Positions 47,517 through 55,299 of a DNA stretch of 64,000 bases are shown here, in pieces. The stretch is taken from positions 186,001 through 250,000 of the forward strand of contig NZ_JAAVUS010000004.1 in the NCBI RefSeq assembly GCF_018449525.1, given 5' to 3'. The number at the start of each line of letters is the position of its first letter. Position 1 is the first letter of the stretch. This stretch comes from Bradyrhizobium sp. dw_78. GTDB taxonomy: Bacteria > Pseudomonadota > Alphaproteobacteria > Rhizobiales > Xanthobacteraceae. The translations under genes and the position numbers were made by a program. The notes beneath the pieces are model-generated. The model saw only the letters and a list, made by a program, of their open reading frames with translations, searched no databases and had not been told where the DNA came from.

Positions 47517-48818
47517 ATGCTGACCGACCGCCGCCCGATCCTGCTCGCCAATGCCCGCATCATCGATCCCGCGCGCGATTTCGATGGCGTCGGCGATGTG
47601 CTGATCGCCGATGGCGTGATCCGCGATAGCAGGCGCGGCATCGGTGCCGCCGGCGTGCCCGAAGGCACCGACATCGTCAATTGCGCCGGCAAGATCGTCG
47701 CGCCAGGGCTGATCGACATGCGCGCCTTCGTCGGCGAGCCCGGCGCCAGCCATCGCGAGACCTTTGCCTCGGCCAGCCAGGCCGCCGCGACCGGCGGCAT
47801 CACCACCATCATCTGCCAGCCGGATACCTCGCCCGTCATCGACAATTCGGCGACGGTGGATTTCGTGCTGCGCCGCGCGCGCGACACCGCGATCGTCAAC
47901 ATCCATCCGATGGCGGCGCTGACCAAGGGCCTTGCCGGCGAGGAGATGACCGAGATCGGCTTGTTGAAAGCCGCCGGCGCGGTCGCCTTCACCGACGGCG
48001 CGCACAGCGTCACCAACGCACAGGTGATGCGCCGGGCGCTGACCTATGCGCGCGATTTCGACGCGCTGATCGTCCATTACACCGAAGATCCCGATCTGGT
48101 CGGCGAAGGCGTGATGAATGAAGGTGAGTTCGCCTCGAGGCTCGGCCTGACCGGCATTCCCAACGCCGCCGAGGCGATCATGCTGGAGCGCGACATGCGC
48201 CTGGTCGCGCTGACCGGCGGCCGTTATCATGCGGCGTCGCTCTCCGCGATCGACTCGCTGGAAATCCTCAAGCGCGCCCGCGATGCGGGGCTGGCGGTCA
48301 GCGCCTCGGTCTCGATCAATCACGTGACGCTGAACGAGAACGATATCGGCCCCTACCGGACGTTTTTAAAATTGTCGCCGCCATTGCGTACCGAGGACGA
48401 TCGGCGGGCGCTGGTCGAAGCCGTCGCCTCGGGCCTGATCGACGTCATCATGTCCGATCACAATCCGCAGGACGTGGAGGTCAAGCGCCTGCCGTTCGCG
48501 GAGGCCGCCAGCGGCGCGGTCGGCCTCGAAACCATGCTGCCGGCGGCCTTGAGGCTGGTCCATAATGGCGAGATGGATTTCAAGACCCTGATCCGCGCGA
48601 TGTCGACGCGTCCCGCCGAACTGCTGGGGCTGCCGGGCGGAACGCTGCGCGCGGGTTCGCCCGCCGACGTGATCGTGATCGATCCCGACGTGCCCTGGGT
48701 GCTCGATCCCGCCGACCTCAAGTCACAATGCAAGAACACGCCGTTCGACGAAGCGCGGTTCTCGGGCCGTGTGGTGCGCACCATCATCGGCGGCCGCACC
48801 GTCTTTGAACATGTTTAG
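47517..48818 (+). CDS. pyrC: Dihydroorotase homologue lacking the metal-binding His pair (PyrC'-like)
   Basis: 433 residues of the class I dihydroorotase/amidohydrolase fold. The strand that should read DxHxHxREPG instead reads [10 protein letters not shown] (residues 67-76), so both zinc histidines are gone (R69, F71). The later His of CHVST is lost as well ([11 protein letters not shown]), while SDHNPQ near residue 318 and [14 protein letters not shown] keep the overall design. Such pseudo-dihydroorotases are known to hold aspartate carbamoyltransferase together in Pseudomonas. It starts two bases after pyrB and precedes plsY. A true dihydroorotase must lie elsewhere. Confidence 0.85.
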   Translation: MLTDRRPILLANARIIDPARDFDGVGDVLIADGVIRDSRRGIGAAGVPEGTDIVNCAGKIVAPGLIDMRAFVGEPGASHRETFASASQAAATGGITTIICQPDTSPVIDNSATVDFVLRRARDTAIVNIHPMAALTKGLAGEEMTEIGLLKAAGAVAFTDGAHSVTNAQVMRRALTYARDFDALIVHYTEDPDLVGEGVMNEGEFASRLGLTGIPNAAEAIMLERDMRLVALTGGRYHAASLSAIDSLEILKRARDAGLAVSASVSINHVTLNENDIGPYRTFLKLSPPLRTEDDRRALVEAVASGLIDVIMSDHNPQDVEVKRLPFAEAASGAVGLETMLPAALRLVHNGEMDFKTLIRAMSTRPAELLGLPGGTLRAGSPADVIVIDPDVPWVLDPADLKSQCKNTPFDEARFSGRVVRTIIGGRTVFEHV

Positions 48819-48844
48819 GAACAGCCGTGGAAGGAATAACGGCA

Positions 48845-49441
48845 ATGTCGGCTGACGCCTTCCTGATCGTGGCGCTTGTCCTCGGCTATCTGCTCGGCTC
48901 GATCCCGTTCGGGCTGATCCTCACCAGACTGGCAGGCACGCAGGATTTGCGCTCGGTCGGCTCCGGCAATATCGGCGCCACCAACGTGCTGCGCACCGGC
49001 CGCAAGGGTCTCGCCGCGGCGACGCTGATCCTGGACATGCTCAAGGGCACCGCCGCGGTGCTGATCGCGGGCCTCTCAGACGGCCCCAACGCCGCGATGC
49101 TGGCGGCGCTGGGCGCCTTTCTCGGCCATCTGTTTCCAATCTGGATCAAGTTCAGGGGCGGCAAAGGCGTCGCCACCTATATCGGCGTCTTGATCGGCCT
49201 GTTCTGGCCGGCCGCGATCCTGTTCTGCGTGGTGTGGCTCGCGACCGCCGCGATCACGCGTTATTCGTCGCTGTCGGCGCTGGTGGCGAGTGTTGTGACG
49301 CCGATCTTCCTGTGGTGGTTCGGCCACCTCGCGCTCGCCTCGCTGTTCGCCGTGCTGACGCTGTTGTTGTTCTACAAGCATCGCGAAAATATCATGCGCC
49401 TGCAGGCAGGGACCGAAAGCAAGATCGGGCAGAAGAAATAG
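48845..49441 (+). CDS. plsY: Acyl-phosphate glycerol-3-phosphate acyltransferase
   Basis: 198 residues, five or more membrane helices. First acylation of glycerol 3-phosphate in phospholipid synthesis with acyl phosphate from Pls[29 protein letters not shown] and [21 protein letters not shown] are the three catalytic motifs. AAGGA lies nine bases before the chosen ATG; the GTG 18 bases earlier overlaps that site. dprA follows on the same strand. Confidence 0.94.
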   Translation: MSADAFLIVALVLGYLLGSIPFGLILTRLAGTQDLRSVGSGNIGATNVLRTGRKGLAAATLILDMLKGTAAVLIAGLSDGPNAAMLAALGAFLGHLFPIWIKFRGGKGVATYIGVLIGLFWPAAILFCVVWLATAAITRYSSLSALVASVVTPIFLWWFGHLALASLFAVLTLLLFYKHRENIMRLQAGTESKIGQKK

Positions 49442-49445
49442 GATC

Positions 49446-49527
49446 GTCATTCCGGGACACGCGTCTTCGTATGGACCCGGAATCTCGAGATTCCGGGTTC
49501 GATGCTTTCGCGTCGCCCCGGAATGAC
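49446..49527. repeat. Interspersed palindromic repeat, family C (long form)
   Basis: GTCATTCCGGG at the left and CCCCGGAATGAC at the right are inverted arms, and the centre is a perfect 24-base palindrome built on CCGGAATCTC/GAGATTCCGG. It sits in the 100 bases between plsY and dprA. Confidence 0.75.
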
Positions 49528-49541
49528 ATGCGGGAGCAAGC

Positions 49542-49630
49542 GTGGACGATTCTAATCAGACAGTTCACCTCACCGAGGCCGAGCGGATCGACCGCCTGCG
49601 GCTGATCCGTTCCGACAATATCGGCCCGCG
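49542..49630 (+). pseudogene. dprA: DNA-processing protein DprA, 5' fragment cut by a transposon
   Basis: GTG start with GGGAG six bases upstream; reads VDDSNQTVHLTEAERIDRLRL and then IRSDNIGPR, the N-terminal helical domain of DprA. After the 27th codon and the target duplication the frame runs into the element and stops at 49662-49664. The continuation ([13 protein letters not shown]) starts at 52834 in the same frame. Joining the two parts at one copy of the duplicated GGCCCGCG gives an uninterrupted 370-residue protein. Confidence 0.9.
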
Positions 49631-49656
49631 CGGTATTATGGCGCAAACGCCACAAG
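49631..49656 (+). repeat. Left terminal inverted repeat of the IS1595-type element
   Basis: 26 bases, starts CGGTATTATGGCGCAAACGC and ends CACAAG; matches the right end without mismatch. Its outermost C was assigned to the element because this gives an exact 8-bp target duplication. Confidence 0.92.
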
Positions 49657-49702
49657 CCAAATAACCGGCTCTAACTACGTCTTCCGGCACAAGGAGACGA
49701 AC

Positions 49703-50152
49703 ATGCCGAGAGCCGAGATACTATCCAAGCAAGCCATGCACACCCTTAGCCAGCTTCATGCCGAGCTGGCCGGCAAGATCGAGGGCAACCGCAAATCTGG
49801 CGACAAACTCCGCGCCCAAATGGTGCAGGTAGAAGCCGTCATGAAGATGCTGGACCCGGATTTTAACGCCCGGTCCATATCGGCTAAGCGGCGCAATACC
49901 GGCAATCCTTGGTTCAAGCGCGGAACTCTATATAGGGCCGTTATAGACACCCTACGGCGGGCTGAGAGGCCCATGACGGCGGATGATATCTGCAAGACCC
50001 TGTTGGTCGGCAAGTCGCCAGCGGCCACGGGGAAGCAGGAGAACAACCTGCAGGCCGCTATCTTGGCGGCGTTGCGAAAACGCAAAGGTGCGGCGGTAAT
50101 TGGGGAGGGATTTCCCGCGCGCTGGCGATTAAAGGCTTCACCGTCCACATAG
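49703..50152 (+). CDS. Transposon cargo: winged-helix-like protein of unknown function
   Basis: 149 residues. The first 50 look like a coiled coil (TLSQLHAELAGKIEGNRKSGDKLRAQMVQVEAVMKML). Residues 73-145 (RGTLYRAVIDTLRRAERPMTADDICKTLL ... AAILAALRKRK ... GFPARWRL) have the helix-helix-beta-hairpin pattern of a winged helix, similar in style to HARE-HTH modules. AAGGAG lies seven bases before the ATG, so it is translated. It has the direction of plsY/dprA and begins 38 bases after the broken dprA frame stops, so host transcription may run into it. A DNA-binding or accessory role in transposition is conceivable. Confidence 0.8.
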   Translation: MPRAEILSKQAMHTLSQLHAELAGKIEGNRKSGDKLRAQMVQVEAVMKMLDPDFNARSISAKRRNTGNPWFKRGTLYRAVIDTLRRAERPMTADDICKTLLVGKSPAATGKQENNLQAAILAALRKRKGAAVIGEGFPARWRLKASPST

Positions 50153-50365
50153 GATTTTTGGTGGCCCACTATCCTCGTCAATCGTGCATTTACTTACGAC
50201 AAATCCGACCGCTTGCCTAAAATCATCATCCTTCACGAGTTCGAACCAGTCCTTGCCTGCGACGTCTGCTTTTGCGCGAACGGAAAAATTCAACATCAAT
50301 ACGCCCAGGTTTAAGGCAGTAATAGTGAATGCCAAGATCGGCAAAGCTAGCTTTGTGATTTTCAT
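50138..50365 (-). CDS. Transposon cargo: 75-residue membrane-anchored or secreted protein
   Basis: 75 residues. N-terminal hydrophobic segment MKITKLALPILAFTITALNL-GVLML (about 4-26) looks like an uncleaved signal anchor. The rest is short and polar with two Cys, C60 and C73 (SKCTIDE, ILCGR). GGAG lies eight bases before the ATG, a good ribosome-binding site. Its last 15 bases overlap the end of the converging winged-helix gene. No family recognised. Confidence 0.7.
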   Translation of the reverse strand: MKITKLALPILAFTITALNLGVLMLNFSVRAKADVAGKDWFELVKDDDFRQAVGFVVSKCTIDEDSGPPKILCGR

Positions 50366-50415
50366 GAGAGTTCTCCAGAGAATTACGAGGCTGCACCAGA
50401 GGTAAGTAGTTGACT

Positions 50416-50574
50416 ATGCGAGATCTCCTCATCGCCATCCAAACGGCTGATATTGACCGGATGGAAAGCCACATCAAGCGACTTCGCGGGCAGACTGGCA
50501 CAGCGAAGGCCATTGGTGACTTTCAGCGAATTATTGCAGCGGCCAATCTTTGCAAAAAGCTGTTGGCAAGTTAG
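50416..50574 (+). CDS. Transposon cargo: tiny 52-residue protein
   Basis: 52 residues, MRDLLIAIQTADIDRMESHI and then KRLRGQTGTAKAIGDF, mostly amphipathic helix. The frame keeps normal codon composition and ends inside the stop codon region of the converging transposase gene. AGAGG is 13 bases upstream, a weak site. Could be real or fortuitous; no homologue known to me. Confidence 0.45.
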   Translation: MRDLLIAIQTADIDRMESHIKRLRGQTGTAKAIGDFQRIIAAANLCKKLLAS

Positions 50575-51554
50575 CCTGCGATATGTCGCTGCCAATAGCC
50601 GGTGAAGTCCACCGACTTGCCGCGCTTTAACGCCAGCGCCGCTACGCGGTTCATCTGATCGCCATTCGAGATTCGGCGGTTATCCTCACGCCATGAGGAC
50701 TCTTGAGCGTACCGCAGGAGGTACGCGCCAGCGATATGGTGATGAACTCCGATCTCGGCCCGCCGCAGTCGGGAGAAGTATTCTTCGGCCTGATTGGTGC
50801 AGGCACCATCTAGACTGTAGGCTTCCTGATGATTGATACGCTTCATTTCGAAACGCTCGTGAAGACCATCCCAAGAACCGGCTTCGTCGGCATGAACCAC
50901 GGTGCCTTTGGCGACCCGAGCGCGAATGAACGAGGCTGCTTGGCTCTCTGATCCGAATACCGCGGGAACCGAATTGCCGCCGCGCTCGCGGATGATGACG
51001 ACCACCTTGCGCTTGCCGTTCTGGTTCTTGGCATATCTCCGATCGACGCGTTCTTCCTTGAGATTGGCAGGCTTGATGTAGCCACCGAAATAGCCGCCAT
51101 CCACTTCGGCCTCTTTGCCTTCACCGCCGACGATGCGGCCCTTGAGTTCTTCGGCCATGGCTTCCCGCAGCTTGTGCAGCAGTACGAAAGCGCATTTGTA
51201 GGAAACGCACAGGTCGCGGCTGAGGGCCAGCGCGCTCTTGCCCTTCACTTCGTTGCAGAAGATTGCGATGGTGGCGAGATAGCAGCGGAGCGGCAGCTTG
51301 TGGCTGGCGAACAGCGTCCCGCTGGTGATGCTGAAATCCTTTTTGCAGCCCCGGCAGCGGAAGCGCGGCGCGCCCTTGAGGCGCCGGCAATCGTAGGCAT
51401 CAACGCTTCCGCAGTTCGGGCAAACCGGCTCGCCGTTGGTTTCGGCCCAGCGGATTTGCCGAAACCTGGCTTCCGCTTCCTCATCCTTCATCGTGAAAAC
51501 GGTCGCCAGCGAGAGGGACTTGGCGGCTCGGGAAAGGAGGAAGTGCTGTGCCAT
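50571..51554 (-). CDS. tnp: IS1595-family (ISXO2-like) transposase
   Basis: 327 residues. A zinc ribbon (C45, C48, C67, C70; CPNCGSVDAYDCRRLKG) is followed by the hallmark FSITSGTLFASHKLPL and a DDE-type nuclease core: D152 in EVDGGYFGGY, D223 in VVHADEAGSWDG and N254/E257 in CTNQAEEYFSRLRR. This DD(N/E) layout is that of IS1595. GGGG lies about nine bases before the ATG. Divergent from the DUF6471-like gene across a 100-base operator region; a longer start at 51608 would cover the operators. Confidence 0.93.
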   Translation of the reverse strand: MAQHFLLSRAAKSLSLATVFTMKDEEAEARFRQIRWAETNGEPVCPNCGSVDAYDCRRLKGAPRFRCRGCKKDFSITSGTLFASHKLPLRCYLATIAIFCNEVKGKSALALSRDLCVSYKCAFVLLHKLREAMAEELKGRIVGGEGKEAEVDGGYFGGYIKPANLKEERVDRRYAKNQNGKRKVVVIIRERGGNSVPAVFGSESQAASFIRARVAKGTVVHADEAGSWDGLHERFEMKRINHQEAYSLDGACTNQAEEYFSRLRRAEIGVHHHIAGAYLLRYAQESSWREDNRRISNGDQMNRVAALALKRGKSVDFTGYWQRHIAG

Positions 51555-51576
51555 TTGTTTGCCCCTGATCAATGAA

Positions 51577-51632
51577 GATATCATATCTGATAGCAGTGGG
51601 GTTGGCAACAGGAAAATATCAGATATGATATC
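51577..51632. promoter_or_regulatory. Pair of matching palindromic operators between transposase and DUF6471-like gene
   Basis: GATATCATATCTGATA (51577-51592) and its exact complement TATCAGATATGATATC (51617-51632) are 40 bases apart. Each copy is itself a dyad (TATCA-TATC-TGATA). They cover the start regions of both divergent genes. The DUF6471-like protein, a small helical gene product encoded right beside them, is the natural candidate to bind. Confidence 0.75.
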
Positions 51633-51654
51633 CTTTCATTTTTGAGAGGTCAGG

Positions 51655-51891
51655 ATGAACATCAAATCAGAGGAAGAATGGGCTGAACGGGCCGCTGCGT
51701 TCCTGAAGCACAAGCTGAAGGATACTGATGTCACCTATGACGAATTGGCAACGCGGCTCAAGAAACACGGGCTGAATGAAACCAAGGCCTCAATCACCAA
51801 CAAACTCGCTAGAGGCACATTCCCGGCGACATTCTTCCTCGCGTGTATTGCGGCACTGGAACTTGAAGGGGTAGCTTTGGAGGAGATTTAG
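51655..51891 (+). CDS. Transposon cargo: DUF6471-like small DNA-binding protein
   Basis: 78 residues, MNIKSEEEWAERAAAFLKHK followed by LKDTDVTYDELATRLKKHGLNETKASITNKLARGTFPATFFLACIAALEL. The helix order (VTYDELATRL / ETKASITNKLARG) is that of a Cro/XRE-like helix-turn-helix. I recall DUF6471 proteins encoded beside IS1595 transposases. GAGAGGTCAGG precedes the ATG. It probably represses the transposase, itself, or both through the operator pair at 51577-51632. Confidence 0.8.
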   Translation: MNIKSEEEWAERAAAFLKHKLKDTDVTYDELATRLKKHGLNETKASITNKLARGTFPATFFLACIAALELEGVALEEI

Positions 51892-51955
51892 GCCCGGCAA
51901 GAATAGCGGCAACAATGCAAAGAGCCGAGCCGAAGATAAAAAGCAGGGGCTTCCT

Positions 51956-52738
51956 TTGACCGATGGCGATCAAGCAGGAGCAGAACCCGAGCGTAAAGAT
52001 GATGCCGCCTCCCCAAAATCGGAAATAAGGGAAACTGCGCTCGGTGCTCTCAGATCCATCTCCGGCCACTTGAAGTATGCTGTAGATACCCTCAACTGGC
52101 TCAGCCCCATCCTCACTGCGGTCGCGACCGGACTGCTTGTTTGGGTCGCCATCTGGCAGTGGATCGAAATGCATAGTACCGATGGCACTTTGCGAGAAAG
52201 CCTTCGGGCTCAGATCAAATCGAGCGAGTTGCAGCTCAGGGCCTATCTGGCAATGGATGCCAAGGCTTTTGAGTTGCATTGCGAAAGCTGCGATCCGCCC
52301 GACGCACCCAAAATCGAAAAAAAGAGCGCCTTTTACCGGGGAAATTTCATAATGGTTTTTGTCCGCAATTCTGGGCAAACACCGGCGATCGATTCCTATA
52401 TGCATGGGAGCTGGAAAGAGATGCCATTTGGCGCAACCCTTCCACTCGACTTCAAATTTCCTAACATTGAAAACAATGTCCTGGATGACAAAGGCACCGT
52501 GAACCCAGGAGACTCGATCCCCGGAGCCGAGGACCTTTCGAGCGAAACCATCCAAATGATAAACCGGGCGCGTAAGCACCAAGCGACAATCTTCTTCTAT
52601 GGAGAAATTGTCTTCCGGGATGTCTTCAAGAAGATTCGGAGAACGCCCTTCTGTCGAATTTATGATCCGGACATCGGGGACGAAACATTGCGCTTCGGCG
52701 ATTGCCCCGAACACAACTCCCCAGCACAAGACGATTGA
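51956..52738 (+). CDS. Transposon cargo: membrane-anchored protein of unknown function
   Basis: 260 residues from a TTG start. A charged N-terminus is followed by one membrane helix (SPILTAVATGLLVWVAIWQW, about 50-69), an amphipathic helix ending ELQLRAYLAMD and a beta-rich domain with FVRNSGQTPAID (135-146) and YGEIVFRDVFKKIRRTPFCRIYDP. The RAY...NSGQTPA pattern is one I recall from many uncharacterised membrane proteins. A long opposite-strand frame over the same bases was rejected. Start is uncertain (CAGGGG about 8 bases upstream of TTG). Confidence 0.7.
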   Translation: MTDGDQAGAEPERKDDAASPKSEIRETALGALRSISGHLKYAVDTLNWLSPILTAVATGLLVWVAIWQWIEMHSTDGTLRESLRAQIKSSELQLRAYLAMDAKAFELHCESCDPPDAPKIEKKSAFYRGNFIMVFVRNSGQTPAIDSYMHGSWKEMPFGATLPLDFKFPNIENNVLDDKGTVNPGDSIPGAEDLSSETIQMINRARKHQATIFFYGEIVFRDVFKKIRRTPFCRIYDPDIGDETLRFGDCPEHNSPAQDD

Positions 52739-52807
52739 CGCGGTCCAAGCCGCTCGCTGCCACATGGCGCTCACCTATGGGCATCGGCGGGATTGGCTAG
52801 GTCCCAC

Positions 52808-52833
52808 CTTGTGGCGTTTGCGCCATAATACCG
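52808..52833 (-). repeat. Right terminal inverted repeat of the IS1595-type element
   Basis: Exact complement of the left end; reads CTTGTGGCG at its inner side and CATAATACCG at its outer side. The target duplication GGCCCGCG follows at 52834-52841. Confidence 0.92.
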
Positions 52834-53865
52834 GGCCCGCGCACCTTCCGTTCCCTCCTCACTTATTTCGGCAGCGCGCGTGTGGCGCTGGAGCGCCTGC
52901 CCGATCTGGCGCGGCGCGGAGGTGCGGCACGGTCGGGGCGCATTTGCACCGAAGAAGACGCACGCACTGAGCTTGCCGCTAGCCAGCGATGGGGCGTCAG
53001 CCTGCTGGCGCCGGATGAAGCCGGCTACCCGCCACGGCTTGCAGAACTCGACGATGCGCCGCCTTTGCTCGGCGTGCGCGGCGCGCCTGAAGTGTTGATG
53101 CGGCCGATGATTGCGATCGTCGGCTCGCGCAATGCGTCCGCCGCCGGTTTGAAATTCGCAGGCCAATTGGCGTGCGATCTCGGCGAGGCCGGTTTTGTCA
53201 TTGCCTCGGGGCTGGCGCGCGGCATCGATCAGGCGGCGCATCGCGCCAGCCTCGCCAGCGGCACGCTGGCGGTGCTGGCCGGCGGCCATGACCGGATCTA
53301 TCCGCCCGAGCATGAGGATCTGCTACTCGATCTGCTGGGCTCGGGCGCCGCGATTTCAGAAATGCCGCTCGGCCATGCGCCGCGGGCGCGGGATTTTCCC
53401 TGCCGCAACCGGCTGATCTCGGGCGCAGCGGTCGGCGTCGTCGTGGTCGAGGCCGCGCACCGCTCGGGCTCGCTGATCACCGCGCGCATCGCCGCCGAAC
53501 AGGGCCGCGAGGTGTTCGCGGTGCCCGGCTCGCCGCTCGATCCGCGCGCCGCCGGCACCAACGACCTGATCAAGCAGGGCGCGACGCTGATCACCGAAGC
53601 CGCCGACGTGATCCAGGTGGTCGAACCGATCCTGGGGCGACCGATCGCGCTGCGCGAACCCGATGACAACGAATTGTTCGATTTCGAGCCGGAGGCCGCC
53701 GATCGCACGCGTATCCTCAACCTGCTCGGGCCGAGCCCGGTCAGCCTCGACGATCTGATCCGGCTGTCCGGCGCCTCGCCGGCCACCGCGCGCGTCGTGC
53801 TGCTCGAGTTTGAACTTGCCGGAAGGCTGGAGCGTCACGGCGGCGGATTGGTGTCGCTGATCTGA
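52834..53865 (+). pseudogene. dprA: DNA-processing protein DprA, 3' fragment
   Basis: 344 codons in frame with the 5' fragment: [25 protein letters not shown], then the Rossmann-like DprA domain ([84 protein letters not shown]) and a winged helix at the end. DprA loads RecA on incoming DNA in transformation. A GTG at 52882 could give a 327-residue truncated protein that keeps the core domains, but it lacks a clear ribosome-binding site. Its stop abuts the converging hxlR stop in TGATCA. Confidence 0.88.
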
Positions 53866-54321
53866 TCAGCCCGCGCCATTCCGTGCATCGAACCGTGTAC
53901 GGGCGCCCTCGATTTCCGGCTGATGCTCGTGCGCCCATGCGCCGAGCGCTGCCACCGGCTTCGACAGTCCGTGCCCGAGATCGGTCAGTTCGTAATCGAC
54001 CCGTGGCGGAATGGTCGGAAACACGGTGCGGGTGACCAGCCCATCCCGTTCCAGGCCGCGCAATGTCAGCGTCAGCATCCGCTGCGAGATGCCGCCGACC
54101 ATGCGCTTGATCTCGTTGAAACGGCGCGGCCCGCCGCCAAGCAGCATGATGACGAACACGCTCCATTTGTCGCCGACCCGCGCCAGCACCGAGGCGACCG
54201 CGCGGCAGTCGCCGTCGAGATGCGCATTGGGCGGCAGGACAGGCACTTTGTTGTGCTCGGGTTTCACAGATGTGCTCAGGTTCAAAAAATGTGCGTTCTT
54301 GCGGGGTTTCCCAACAGTCAC
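53866..54321 (-). CDS. HxlR-family transcriptional regulator
   Basis: 151 residues from GTG. The HxlR winged helix: [79 protein letters not shown]. The single Cys (C39, in GDCRAV) is placed like the redox/electrophile-sensing Cys of YodB/HypR relatives. The N-terminus is uncertain: a second GTG ([11 protein letters not shown]) lies 54 bases downstream. Divergent from azoR; AGTTACAAACT at 54334-54344 in between is a short dyad. Probably senses quinones or diazo compounds and controls azoR. Confidence 0.85.
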   Translation of the reverse strand: MTVGKPRKNAHFLNLSTSVKPEHNKVPVLPPNAHLDGDCRAVASVLARVGDKWSVFVIMLLGGGPRRFNEIKRMVGGISQRMLTLTLRGLERDGLVTRTVFPTIPPRVDYELTDLGHGLSKPVAALGAWAHEHQPEIEGARTRFDARNGAG

Positions 54322-54363
54322 TCATATAGCGCCAGTTACAAACTTATACCAAGGGTGACCCTA

Positions 54364-54972
54364 ATGAAACTCCTGCATATCGACTCCAGCGTGCTCGGCC
54401 CGAACTCCGTCAGCCGCCAAGTTTCCGCCGCGATCGTGGACCGGCTGCGGAAAACGCATCCGCATCTCGAAATCGTCTCTCGCGACCTCACCGCGACGCC
54501 GCTGGCGCATCTGTCCGGCTCGCATCTGGCCGCCGCGCAAGGCGCCACGCCGGAAGCCTCGCTGCTGCAGGACCTCGCTGCCGGCCAGACGATGCTGGAC
54601 GAGTTCCTCGCCGCCGATATCGTGGTGCTGGGCGCGCCGATGTATAATTTTACCATTCCGAGCCAGCTCAAGGCCTGGATCGACCGCATCGTGGTCGCCG
54701 GCAAGACTTTCAAATATGGCGCGCAAGGCGTCGAAGGGCTGGCCGGCAACAAGCGGGTCATCATTGCCGTTTCGCGCGGCGGCTTCTACGGCGCCGACAC
54801 GCCGATGGCGGCCGGCGAACATCTCGAGACCTATCTGCGCTGGGTGTTCAGCTTCATCGGGGTCAAGAACCCCGAATTCATTTCCGCCGACGGCATTCAG
54901 ATCGGACCGGAATACCGCGAGAAAGCATTGACCGGCGCCTTGCAGGCCGCGACCGATCTGCACGCGGCATAA
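54364..54972 (+). CDS. azoR: FMN-dependent NADH-azoreductase
   Basis: 202 residues. Flavodoxin-like fold starting [41 protein letters not shown] and AVSRGGFYG bind FMN. Reduces azo dyes and quinones with NADH. The divergent HxlR regulator is the usual partner of such genes. No strong ribosome-binding site is visible before the ATG (GGGTG eight bases upstream). Confidence 0.92.
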   Translation: MKLLHIDSSVLGPNSVSRQVSAAIVDRLRKTHPHLEIVSRDLTATPLAHLSGSHLAAAQGATPEASLLQDLAAGQTMLDEFLAADIVVLGAPMYNFTIPSQLKAWIDRIVVAGKTFKYGAQGVEGLAGNKRVIIAVSRGGFYGADTPMAAGEHLETYLRWVFSFIGVKNPEFISADGIQIGPEYREKALTGALQAATDLHAA

Positions 54973-55043
54973 GGGAAACAAAAACGACCTGTCGCCGCCA
55001 TCTGACAGCGGCAGGTCGAATCTTCGCCCTGAAATGCGGTCGG

Positions 55044-55205
55044 CTAGTACCAGGCGACCTGCACGCCCATCAGCATGGCGAGCAGCGAGGCCAAAAGACC
55101 TATGCCGGAGAACAGCGCGATCGGTACCAGGGGATGCTCTTCGGACCCCTGAGACAAAGCGCGTGATGCGCGCACCGATGCGGAATGACCATTCGTCTCC
55201 GGCAT
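55044..55205 (-). CDS. Small single-pass membrane protein (53 aa)
   Basis: 53 residues, MPETNGHSASVRASRALSQG followed by SEEHPLVPIALFSGIGLLASLLAMLMGVQVAWY with one C-terminal membrane helix. GGAG lies eight bases before the ATG at 55205; two upstream in-frame ATGs (55220, 55211) sit on or before that site. Too short for many gene finders. Located between azoR (converging) and the oxidoreductase gene; role unknown. Confidence 0.6.
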   Translation of the reverse strand: MPETNGHSASVRASRALSQGSEEHPLVPIALFSGIGLLASLLAMLMGVQVAWY

Positions 55206-55299
55206 ATCCATTGCTCCCATGCGTCGGTTTTCAAAGCCGCCAGAAGTCCTGCCTAGAAAAGGTCTGTGCGGGTCCGAGCAAGGTTCAATGAATTTTCGC

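Larger units (their letters stand above)
49631..52833. mobile_element. IS1595/ISXO2-type transposable element with passenger genes, inserted in dprA
   Basis: 3,203 bp between 26-bp perfect terminal inverted repeats (49631-49656 and 52808-52833; outer end CGGTATTATGGCG). Each repeat contains its own small dyad GGCG-CAAA-CGCC. The flanks carry an 8-bp direct duplication GGCCCGCG (49623-49630 and 52834-52841), the duplication length usual for IS1595. It encodes one transposase (minus strand) and five other candidate genes. A plain IS1595 element is near 1 kb, so most of this one is cargo. Perfect ends and duplications indicate a recent insertion. Confidence 0.93.

Noticed and set aside
51809..52774. 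321-codon minus-strand frame opposite the DUF6471-like and membrane-anchored cargo genes, with signal-like and membrane-like ends
   Set aside because: The plus-strand product shows a protein pattern I recognise (RAY...NSGQTPA...FCRIYDP), whereas this frame overlaps two plus-strand genes, lacks a ribosome-binding site and crosses the DUF6471-like 3' end.
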